DNA of 64,000 nucleotides, from NCBI RefSeq assembly GCF_020084865.1, contig NZ_CP071953.1, positions 2,604,001-2,668,000 on the forward strand. Reading direction: 5' to 3'. The notes under the pieces are model-generated. The model searched no databases, was not told where the DNA came from, and saw only the letters and a program-made list of their open reading frames with translations. Every line of letters begins with the position of its first letter. Positions within the stretch are counted from its first letter, which is position 1. Below, piece after piece: positions 57,386 through 64,000 of the stretch. This DNA is from Candidatus Kaistella beijingensis (GTDB lineage: Bacteria > Bacteroidota > Bacteroidia > Flavobacteriales > Weeksellaceae). The translations under genes were made by a program, and so were the position numbers.

Positions 57386-60217
57386 ATGAAAGATTCTAAA
57401 GAATATATCGAAGTTTACGGCGCTCGTGAACACAATCTCAAAAACATTTCCGTAAAGATTCCACGCAACGAATTGGTTGTTATTACGGGACTTTCGGGAA
57501 GTGGAAAATCTTCTCTCGCTTTTGACACTATTTTTGCCGAAGGTCAAAGACGTTATATCGAAACTTTCTCTGCTTATGCAAGACAATTTCTCGGTGGTTT
57601 GGAGCGTCCCGATGTGGATAAAATCGACGGACTTTCTCCCGTCATTGCGATTGAACAAAAGACCACCAATAAAAATCCCCGTTCGACAGTAGGAACGGTG
57701 ACTGAATTATACGATTTTCTTCGTCTGCTTTTTGCAAGAGTTTCAGATGCTTACTCTTTAAGTTCAGGAAAAAAATTGGTGAGTTATACCGAAGAACAAA
57801 TTCTTGAAACCATCAAAGAAAATTACAAAGGTGAAAAAGTAATGCTTCTCGCTCCTGTTGTTCGTTCCCGAAAAGGTCATTACCACGAACTTTTCGTACA
57901 GATGGCGAAAAAAGGTTACGGACAGGCAAGAATCGATGGTGAATTGATGGACATCGAGTATGATTTAAAACTCGACCGCTATAAAACTCACGACATCGAC
58001 ATTGTTATCGACCGTTGGATTATCGGAGAAAATGCCACCGAAAACCGCATGGAAAAATCCCTGCGAACTGCTATGGAAATGGGAGAAGGAACCATTGGTT
58101 TGCAAAAATTAGGCGAAACCGATATTCATTATTTTTCTAAAAATTTAATGGATGATGAAACAGGCGATTCTCTCGCTTTGCCTGAACCGAACACGTTTTC
58201 CTTCAATTCCCCAAAAGGAAGTTGCCCACATTGCAAAGGTTTGGGAACCATCAAAAAAGTGAATGCCGATTATTTCATTGAAAATCCCAAACTTTCCATC
58301 AATCAGTGTGGTTTGTTGCCGTTGGAAGACATTAAATCCAACAAGTGGATTCTTGGTCAGATTAAAAATATTTTGGAAGTTTTCGATAAGGATTTGTCAA
58401 CTCCAATCAAAGATATTCCGCAGGAAGCGTTGGATTTAATTTATTTTGGAGCTCACAAAGAAGTTTCCAAAGAACTGAAACACGCAGGAATTACCAAGAA
58501 AATCAAGGTGAATTTCGACGGTCTTGTTCCAACCATTGAGGAAATGATTGAGGACAAAGAAAGCTACGAAGCCATTTTGTTGGAACGTCATTTCACCACC
58601 GAAGAAACCTGTCCCGAATGTAAAGGAACTCGACTTCAACCTTCGAGTTTGAGTTTTAAAATTGACGGAAAAAATATTGCGGAAATCAACGCTTTGTCAT
58701 TGGCTGATTTAAAAGATTGGTTGAATAAAGTGGAAGATCAATTCAGCGAAAAAAATAAAATCATCGCCCACGAAATCTTGAAAGAGATCAAAACCCGACT
58801 TCAATTTTTGTTGGATGTTGGTTTGGATTATTTGAGTTTGAGCCGAAGCTCAAGAACACTTTCAGGCGGTGAATCGCAGCGAATTCGTTTGGCGACGCAA
58901 ATCGGTTCGCAACTCGTGAACGTTCTTTATATTTTGGATGAACCTTCGATTGGTTTGCATCAAAGAGACAACGAAAGATTGATTAATTCCTTGAAAAATC
59001 TTCGTGATATCGGCAATTCCGTGATTGTGGTTGAACATGATAAAGACATGATTTTGGAAGCCGACGAAGTTTTGGACATTGGTCCACGCGCAGGAAAATT
59101 CGGTGGTGAAGTTCTTTGGCAGGGAAAACCAAAAGATTTGTTGAAAGCCGACACCATTACTGCCGATTACATGACCGGAAAGCGGAAAATCGAAATTCCA
59201 AAAGAAAGACGAACAGGAAATGGAAAATCTTTAGTTCTAAAAGGTGCGACAGGAAATAATCTAAAAAATGTAAATCTTCAAGTTCCACTCGGGAAATTGG
59301 TTGTAGTGACAGGAATTTCAGGAAGCGGAAAATCCTCTTTGATTAACGGAACTTTATATCCGATTCTCAACAAACACTTTTACAGAGCCGTTCAAGAACC
59401 ACTTCCGTATAAAAAATTTGAGGGAATTGAAAATATCGACAAAATCGTAGATGTGGACCAAACTCCGATTGGAAGAACGCCGCGCTCAAATCCAGCAACT
59501 TATACGGGAATGTTTACCGATATTCGAAATCTTTTCGCCGAACTTCCCGAGTCAAAAATTCGCGGTTACAAAGCGGGCAGATTTTCATTCAACGTAAAAG
59601 GCGGAAGATGCGAAACGTGTCAAGGTGGCGGTTTGAAAGTGATCGAGATGAACTTTTTGCCGGATGTTTACGTGCATTGCGAAACCTGCAACGGAAAACG
59701 TTTCAACCGTGAAACATTGGAAGTTCGCTACAAAGGAAAATCCATTTCCGATGTCTTGGAAATGACGATTGATGAAGCAACGGATTTTTTCCAGCCGATT
59801 CCAAAAATTTTCGCAAAAGTGAAAACTTTGCAGGATGTTGGTCTCGGTTACATCACTTTGGGACAGCAATCTACGACTTTGAGTGGAGGAGAAGCACAAC
59901 GCATCAAGTTGGCAACCGAACTTTCCAAAAGACAAACCGGAAACACGCTCTACATTTTGGACGAACCTACAACCGGGCTGCATTTTGAGGATGTAAAAGT
60001 GTTGATGGAAGCGATTAACAAACTCGTGGATTTAGGAAATTCTTTCATCATCATCGAACATAATTTGGATGTGATTAAATTAGCGGATCACATTATCGAC
60101 ATCGGTCCAGAAGGTGGAAAACACGGCGGAAAAATTATTGCAGAAGGAACCCCGGAAGAAATTGCGAAGAATAAGAAGTCTTTGACGGCGAAGTTTTTGA
60201 AGAGGGAATTGGAATAA
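57386..60217 (+). CDS. uvrA: Excinuclease ABC subunit A
   Basis: A 943-residue UvrA, the damage-sensing ATPase of nucleotide excision repair. Two ABC units are present: Walker [15 protein letters not shown] near residue 31 and [14 protein letters not shown] near 642, with signatures LSGGESQRI and LSGGEAQRI. Zinc-binding cysteines appear in [16 protein letters not shown], and [16 protein letters not shown]. Walker [13 protein letters not shown] and [12 protein letters not shown] are intact. The ATG at 57386 gives the usual [18 protein letters not shown] start. The length matches the family (940). Confidence 0.96.
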   Translation: MKDSKEYIEVYGAREHNLKNISVKIPRNELVVITGLSGSGKSSLAFDTIFAEGQRRYIETFSAYARQFLGGLERPDVDKIDGLSPVIAIEQKTTNKNPRSTVGTVTELYDFLRLLFARVSDAYSLSSGKKLVSYTEEQILETIKENYKGEKVMLLAPVVRSRKGHYHELFVQMAKKGYGQARIDGELMDIEYDLKLDRYKTHDIDIVIDRWIIGENATENRMEKSLRTAMEMGEGTIGLQKLGETDIHYFSKNLMDDETGDSLALPEPNTFSFNSPKGSCPHCKGLGTIKKVNADYFIENPKLSINQCGLLPLEDIKSNKWILGQIKNILEVFDKDLSTPIKDIPQEALDLIYFGAHKEVSKELKHAGITKKIKVNFDGLVPTIEEMIEDKESYEAILLERHFTTEETCPECKGTRLQPSSLSFKIDGKNIAEINALSLADLKDWLNKVEDQFSEKNKIIAHEILKEIKTRLQFLLDVGLDYLSLSRSSRTLSGGESQRIRLATQIGSQLVNVLYILDEPSIGLHQRDNERLINSLKNLRDIGNSVIVVEHDKDMILEADEVLDIGPRAGKFGGEVLWQGKPKDLLKADTITADYMTGKRKIEIPKERRTGNGKSLVLKGATGNNLKNVNLQVPLGKLVVVTGISGSGKSSLINGTLYPILNKHFYRAVQEPLPYKKFEGIENIDKIVDVDQTPIGRTPRSNPATYTGMFTDIRNLFAELPESKIRGYKAGRFSFNVKGGRCETCQGGGLKVIEMNFLPDVYVHCETCNGKRFNRETLEVRYKGKSISDVLEMTIDEATDFFQPIPKIFAKVKTLQDVGLGYITLGQQSTTLSGGEAQRIKLATELSKRQTGNTLYILDEPTTGLHFEDVKVLMEAINKLVDLGNSFIIIEHNLDVIKLADHIIDIGPEGGKHGGKIIAEGTPEEIAKNKKSLTAKFLKRELE

Positions 60218-60230
60218 AAACGAAAACATT

Positions 60231-60896
60231 ATGATTCACACGATACTAAAATCAAAACCGTGGCACAGAGCCTTCATTAGTTTATTAATGGGTGTCCTGA
60301 CTTTTTTTATGGTTCAGTTGAGTGATTTGGAAGTGATTTTCTCCGCCATTTCGGGTTGGATTGCATTTTCAGCGACATTTTTATTTTTAAATTGGGTTAT
60401 TGTTTTTAAAAGAAAAGTTTCGGGAATCAGAGAAAAAGCTCGTGAAGATGATGGGAGTGCTTTCTTTGTTTTTTTAGTCATATTGATTTCTTCATTCGCA
60501 AGTATGGTTGCGGTTGCAGTACTAATTACGACTCAGGATGATGGAATTCGCAGCCAAAAATTTTATGTTCCGATTACCGTTTTGGCGATGATTTTAGCTT
60601 GGACTACGCTTCATACCCAATATCTTTTTCATTATGCTCATGAATATTATGACAAAGATAAAAATGGTAAAAAAAATCAGGCAGAAGGTTTGAGCTTTCC
60701 CGATGATGAAAGTCCTGATTATTTGGACTTTGCTTACTATTCATTTTGTATTGGATGTACTTTTCAGGTTTCTGATGTGGAAACAACCTCGAAAAAATTG
60801 CGTAAGTTAACCATGGTTCACAGTTTAATTTCATTTTTTATGAATACTTTCGTGGTAGCTTTAACTATAAATTTGGTGGCAGGTTTAAGTAAATAA
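60231..60896 (+). CDS. DUF1345 membrane protein
   Basis: A 221-residue inner-membrane protein with about five hydrophobic helices (AFISLLMGVLTFFMVQLS, AIFSAISGWIAFSATFLFLNWVIVF in pieces, FFVFLVILISSFASMVAVAVL, VPITVLAMILAWTTLHTQYLF, HSLISFFMNTFVVALTINLVAG). The central THLHTQYLFHYAHEYY-like text and YLDFAYYSFCIGCTFQVSDV are the DUF1345 signature. The function is unknown. It starts 13 bp after uvrA and may be cotranscribed with it. Confidence 0.85.
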   Translation: MIHTILKSKPWHRAFISLLMGVLTFFMVQLSDLEVIFSAISGWIAFSATFLFLNWVIVFKRKVSGIREKAREDDGSAFFVFLVILISSFASMVAVAVLITTQDDGIRSQKFYVPITVLAMILAWTTLHTQYLFHYAHEYYDKDKNGKKNQAEGLSFPDDESPDYLDFAYYSFCIGCTFQVSDVETTSKKLRKLTMVHSLISFFMNTFVVALTINLVAGLSK

Positions 60897-60918
60897 TTAA
60901 TTAATTTCATTAAATAAA

Positions 60919-61416
60919 ATGAACTACGAAATCCGAGAAATGCAGCCCAGTGACGGTGAAAAAGTAATCGAAATTTTTCAGGAAGGAATTGACGGAGGAA
61001 ACGCCACTTTCGAACAAAACGTTCCTACTTGGGAAGCTTGGGATAATAAATTCTTTAAAATCTGCCGCTTCGTTTTGGAAGACGAAAATGAAAATATCGT
61101 TGGTTGGGCGGCATTGCAGCCAATCAGTAACCGTGATTGCTTTAAAGGTGTTGCCGAAGTAAGCATTTATTTAAAAAATGAATTTCAGGGAAAAGGTTTG
61201 GGAAAAATGTTGTTGAGAAAACTAATCCTCGATTCTGAAGAACATGAATTTTGGACTTTACAATCAGGTATTTTTCCTGAAAATGAAGCGAGCATCAATG
61301 TTCATTTGTATTTAGGTTTCCGAAAAGTGGGAACAAGGGAGAGAATTGCTCAAATGAATGGGGTTTGGCGCGATGTAATTTTGCTGGAAAGACGCAGTGC
61401 AGTGGTGGGAATTTAA
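60919..61416 (+). CDS. GNAT N-acetyltransferase (Pat/phosphinothricin-type)
   Basis: A 165-residue acetyltransferase. REMQPSDGEKVIEIFQEGIDGGNATFEQNVPTWEAWD in pieces is typical of the phosphinothricin/L-amino-acid N-acetyltransferase group, as is IVGWAALQPISNRDCFKGVAEVSIYL. Motif A is FQGKGLGKMLLRKLI near residue 93, and FPENEASINVHLYLGFRKVGTRERI ends the fold. The substrate may be an amino acid or a herbicide-like analogue; it cannot be told. It follows DUF1345 by 22 bp. Confidence 0.88.
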   Translation: MNYEIREMQPSDGEKVIEIFQEGIDGGNATFEQNVPTWEAWDNKFFKICRFVLEDENENIVGWAALQPISNRDCFKGVAEVSIYLKNEFQGKGLGKMLLRKLILDSEEHEFWTLQSGIFPENEASINVHLYLGFRKVGTRERIAQMNGVWRDVILLERRSAVVGI

Positions 61417-61500
61417 TGTTTTAAGCAACTTATTCAATTTAAATTTTAAAGTTTGGCATCAAGATTGGAACATCGTGTTAAATATTTAAATTTTATTGAA

Positions 61501-62013
61501 ATGAAAACAATACTCAAAATAACGGCAGTTGCAGGTTTAGCTTTTACTATGGCTTCTTGTGGTGCAGTGAACGATCCTTACGGAAATAATTATCCAAATA
61601 ATTACCCGACCAACTATCCTAATGACGGCAGAGTTTACAGAGCACCTGATGGAACAGTTTACGGTAGAGGTGATGTGTACAGAGACCGAGACGGAAACGT
61701 TTATCAAAATGGTAGAGTAGTGAGAACAGGTGATGTTTACGGAAATCCGGGAATTTTAGGAAGAAGTGGAAACAATACCGTGTATTATCCAAACAACAAC
61801 GCGAGAAATCTTCCTCCGGGGCAGGCGAAAAAAATCTACGGCGGTAGTGCGAAAGATTACGCACCTGGACAGGTGAAAAAAAGACAGCGTTATTATAAAA
61901 ATGGTCAAGTAATTTACGATCAAAACAACCGTAGGTTTGCAGATGACGATAAGAACAAAGGAAACAAAAAGTTCAAAAATCAAAACGGAAAACGTCACGG
62001 AAACGATGACTAA
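61501..62013 (+). CDS. Tyr/Asn/Gly-rich lipoprotein
   Basis: A 170-residue protein with a lipoprotein signal (ITAVAGLAFTMASC, Cys near 20). Low-complexity runs (GNNYPNNYPTNYPNDGR) are followed by repeated YG/YR-N motifs (APDGTVYGRGDVYRDRDGNVYQNG). The C-terminus is basic (QAKKIYGGSAKDYAPGQVKKRQRYYK, NKKFKNQNGKRHG). The ATG at 61501 starts the signal peptide. No enzyme domain is visible. It could be a surface or cell-wall-associated protein. A terminator follows at 62028. Confidence 0.8.
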   Translation: MKTILKITAVAGLAFTMASCGAVNDPYGNNYPNNYPTNYPNDGRVYRAPDGTVYGRGDVYRDRDGNVYQNGRVVRTGDVYGNPGILGRSGNNTVYYPNNNARNLPPGQAKKIYGGSAKDYAPGQVKKRQRYYKNGQVIYDQNNRRFADDDKNKGNKKFKNQNGKRHGNDD

Positions 62014-62027
62014 CAATAAATAAAAAG

Positions 62028-62051
62028 AGCGGGAAAATTTCCCGCTTTTTT
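62028..62051 (+). terminator. Hairpin terminator
   Basis: AGCGGGAAA (62028-62036) pairs with TTTCCCGCT (62038-62046), followed by TTTTT. It ends the lipoprotein gene. Confidence 0.85.
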
Positions 62052-62115
62052 CATTTTATAATTTGGAAGTCATTTGTACCAATTTGCACCCATTGCAACC
62101 TAGCTCCAAAAAAGG

Positions 62116-62367
62116 TTAGACTCTATCGATACTTCCCATTACTTTTTGTGCAAATCCGTTCAGAGCATCTTTTTCGCTCATTCCGTTTTTTACGTTGGCG
62201 TGAACTTCTAAAGCTCCGCAAATATCGGTGATTAGTTCTCCCACCACATTCAAATCTTCTTCGGTTGTTCCTCGGAATTCTGAAAATGATTCCAAAACTT
62301 CCAAAGTTTTTTCAAGGTTTTCGGGAGTTTGATTTTGATAAAACTGTCTGATGATAGGTAGTTTCAT
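62116..62367 (-). CDS. DUF6952 family small protein
   Basis: An 83-residue helical protein: MKLPIIRQFYQNQTPENLEK, TLEVLESFSEFRGTTEEDLNVVGELITDICGALEVHANVK in pieces, and GMSEKDALNGFAQKVMGSIDRV. It matches the small family found behind thioredoxin and peroxiredoxin genes in flavobacteria. No reaction is known. It shares one base with the thioredoxin gene (stop/start overlap), so the three genes form one operon. A role in peroxide defence is inferred from this fixed neighbourhood. Confidence 0.75.
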   Translation of the reverse strand: MKLPIIRQFYQNQTPENLEKTLEVLESFSEFRGTTEEDLNVVGELITDICGALEVHANVKNGMSEKDALNGFAQKVMGSIDRV

Positions 62368-62675
62368 TAATTCAATTCTTTAAAAAGGTTAATTAAACTT
62401 TCCTGTTGGTTCGTTTGAACCTGATCAACCAATTCTCCGTTTTTGAAGATGGCGAAAGTTGGTAAGTTATCAACTTTAGCTAGTTTTCTGCTTTCAGGTA
62501 ATTTTTCGGCATCCACATATAGGAAAGGAATCGCTTCATTTTCTGAAGCCAATTTTTTGAATTTCGGCTTCATAATTCTGCAGTTTCCGCACCAAGTTGC
62601 GCCGTATTGAACCACTACTTTTTCATTGTCTGCAACGATTTGCTGCAAATTGTCTTCTGCTAATTCTGTGTACAT
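62367..62675 (-). CDS. Thioredoxin family protein
   Basis: A 102-residue thioredoxin-fold protein. The redox site is YGATWCGNCRIMKPKFKKL, a CGNC motif rather than the usual CGPC, near residue 30. IPFLYVDAEKLPESRKLAKVDNLPTFAIF contains the cis-Pro loop. It likely reduces the peroxiredoxin encoded just upstream (10-bp gap). The altered Asn in the active site would shift redox potential. It lacks a signal peptide, so it acts in the cytoplasm. Confidence 0.9.
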   Translation of the reverse strand: MYTELAEDNLQQIVADNEKVVVQYGATWCGNCRIMKPKFKKLASENEAIPFLYVDAEKLPESRKLAKVDNLPTFAIFKNGELVDQVQTNQQESLINLFKELN

Positions 62676-62685
62676 AATTGTTTAA

Positions 62686-63324
62686 TTAGTTTTGGTGTGT
62701 CGCCAAATATTCTGCGGTAGATTTTCTGTCCGCCTTCATCGCATCTTTACCTTCTTCCCAGTTTGCAGGACAAACTTCACCATGTTTTTGAACGTGCGTG
62801 TAAGCGTCGATCAATCTTAAATATTCTTTTACATTTCTTCCTAAAGGCATATCGTTTACCGATTCGTGAAAGATTTTTCCAGTTTCGTCAACCAAATAAG
62901 TTGCTCTGTACGTTACATTGGAACCGGTGAAGAACTCATTTCCTTCTTCATCGAATTCGAAATCTTGGTCAACAATTCCTAAAATATTTGCCAATTGACG
63001 GTGAGTGTCTGCAAGGATTGGGTAAGTTACGCCTTCAATTCCGCCGTTGTCTCTCGCTGTATTTAACCAAGCGAAGTGAACTTCGTTGGTGTCGCAAGAA
63101 GCACCGATGATTTTGGTATTTCTTTTTTCAAACTCGGGTAAAGCCTCTTGGAAAGCGTGCAATTCGGTAGGACAAACAAAAGTGAAATCTTTCGGATACC
63201 AAAACAAAAGCACTTTTTGTTGGTTTTTTGTTGCCTCCTCAAAGATGTTGATTTTTAAATCGTCTCCCATTTCAGACATTGCGTCGATTGTGATGTTTGG
63301 GAATTTTTTTCCTACTAATGACAT
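62686..63324 (-). CDS. Typical 2-Cys peroxiredoxin (AhpC-like)
   Basis: A 212-residue peroxidase. The peroxidatic Cys is in WYPKDFTFVCPTELHAF near residue 51. The resolving Cys is in HGEVCPANWEEGKDAM near 177. The TxxC context, ARDNGGIEGVTYPILADTH and VTYRATYLVDETGKIFHES are typical. It reduces hydrogen peroxide and alkyl peroxides using thiols from thioredoxin. The operon order peroxiredoxin - thioredoxin - DUF6952 is compact. A TATCTTTG promoter box lies 28 bp upstream of the ATG. Confidence 0.93.
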   Translation of the reverse strand: MSLVGKKFPNITIDAMSEMGDDLKINIFEEATKNQQKVLLFWYPKDFTFVCPTELHAFQEALPEFEKRNTKIIGASCDTNEVHFAWLNTARDNGGIEGVTYPILADTHRQLANILGIVDQDFEFDEEGNEFFTGSNVTYRATYLVDETGKIFHESVNDMPLGRNVKEYLRLIDAYTHVQKHGEVCPANWEEGKDAMKADRKSTAEYLATHQN

Positions 63325-63643
63325 GTTATAATTATTTTAAAATTAGACGGTGCAAAGATATGAAGATTTTATCAATTAAAGAAGCAATAATTATTTATAA
63401 TATCTATCAGAATAATGAATCCGATAATCAAAATAAAAAATGATGTTTTGACCTAAACACACAAGAAAAGTTTTAAAACTTTAACGCCTTTCTTTGTAGT
63501 AAAACACTTAAAAATTCAGAAAAAATTGCTAAATTCACTTCGTGAAATCCCTTAATTATAAAATCGCCATCATTTCTGAAAGCCAAGTACTAATGATGAT
63601 GTAGGAGAATCAATAAGACCATTAAAAATATAAATACCTAGAT
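63325..63643. other. 319-bp spacer; promoter for peroxiredoxin, possible micro-frame
   Basis: The minus-strand promoter box is at 63353-63360. A 20-codon frame at 63542-63604 (VKSLNYKIAIISESQVLMMM) starts at GTG; it looks like a truncated start of a larger gene but is unrecognised. Nothing else is seen. Confidence 0.4.
63353..63360 (-). promoter_or_regulatory. -7 box TATCTTTG for the peroxiredoxin operon
   Basis: CAAAGATA on the plus strand is TATCTTTG on the minus strand, 28 nt before the ATG at 63324. Confidence 0.5.
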
Positions 63644-64000
63644 ATGAAAAAGATTTTAGTTATTCTGTTTGTAGCTTTTGTACTCATTCAGTTTTTCCCG
63701 ATTGATAAAAATAATCCTGCGCCAACGCCGCAAATGGATTTTTTAAATATTAAAAAAACCCCGGAAACTACAGCAACTTTAATTCGAAATGGTTGTTACG
63801 ATTGTCACAGTAACGAATCAAAATATCCGTGGTATTCTAATGTACAACCGATTGCTTGGTTTTTGAAGGATCATATCGATGAAGGCAGAAAAGAACTTAA
63901 TTTCTCAACTTTTGCAACACTTGAACCCAAAAAACAGGCGCATAAATTAGATGAAGCCGCTGAAATGATTGAAAAAGGAGAGATGCCTTTAGATTCATAT
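63644..64000 (+). CDS. Haem-binding domain protein, 5' part
   Basis: The frame runs from the ATG at 63644 off the window, giving 119 residues. Residues 1-21 are a signal or anchor segment (MKKILVILFVAFVLIQFFP). The haem motif is in IRNGCYDCHSNESKYPWYSN, a C-x-x-C-H site near residue 52, followed by VQPIAWFLKDHIDEGRKELNF, the usual text of the short haem-binding-domain family. It is a periplasmic monohaem protein of unknown electron partner. The C-terminus is outside the window. Confidence 0.88.
   Translation, partial: MKKILVILFVAFVLIQFFPIDKNNPAPTPQMDFLNIKKTPETTATLIRNGCYDCHSNESKYPWYSNVQPIAWFLKDHIDEGRKELNFSTFATLEPKKQAHKLDEAAEMIEKGEMPLDSY

Overview
This window looks like chromosomal DNA of a gliding-type Bacteroidota, most likely the Weeksellaceae/Chryseobacterium group of Flavobacteriales. 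The evidence is the AT-rich base composition, the gldC-gldB gliding genes, type IX secretion (T9SS) C-terminal sorting domains, TonB-receptor/lipoprotein pairs, PadR-PspC modules, and promoter-like TAnnTTTG boxes upstream of many genes. No rRNA, phage or CRISPR array is visible. One tRNA is present (Ala, GGC anticodon).

Layout. 1-3210: the 3'-truncated end of an S9 peptidase gene, a DUF1801 gene, tsaC-type tRNA threonylcarbamoylation gene, and a REP-associated tyrosine transposase (RAYT) bracketed by mirror-image REP hairpins. 3234-9517: a 6.3 kb composite transposon, two nearly identical IS982 copies in direct orientation carrying a lactate-utilisation operon (lutA-lutB-lutC plus a nucleosidase) and an HdeD-like membrane protein. 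It is bounded by a 7-bp target duplication (AGTATCA) and sits in the last codons of a DinB-family gene. 9484-28061: mostly housekeeping and small accessory genes (cystathionine gamma-synthase/lyase, gldC, gldB, nadE, a barnase/barstar pair, purE, purK, an isochorismate synthase with a thioesterase, an acyltransferase, PadR/PspC stress module, CbpA/CbpM chaperone pair, a dicarboxylate symporter). 28118-34305: a beta-helix lipoprotein and TonB-dependent receptor, divergent from a PhoB/PhoR-like two-component pair. 34495-47642: GH13 lipoprotein, thyA, M1 aminopeptidase, a CBM-esterase with a T9SS tail, fatty-acid desaturase, tyrS, a tail-less SSB and an HRDC protein. 47668-55335: two IS1182-family copies in inverted orientation around hisS, a half-size EamA transporter, a DUF1835 gene, a methyltransferase preceded by a CCTTAA hexamer array, tRNA-Ala and a Crp/Fnr remnant. 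55400-64000: fhs, uvrA, a DUF1345 membrane protein, a GNAT, a Tyr/Asn-rich lipoprotein, a peroxiredoxin-thioredoxin-DUF6952 operon and the start of a haem-binding-domain protein.

How it fits together. Most genes are ordinary core metabolism. The notable biology is in mobile and repeated DNA. The lut cargo would give the host L-lactate oxidation as a transferable unit. The RAYT appears to have seeded REP hairpins at other places in the window. The inverted IS1182 pair makes a 4.2 kb segment with hisS invertible by recombination. Many spacers are built from short words repeated in tandem or inverted, often immediately before a start codon.

Limits: everything here is read from sequence by eye. 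Family names come from recognised motifs, not from searches. Gene starts were moved to internal methionines where the longer open frame clearly ran into spacer DNA.
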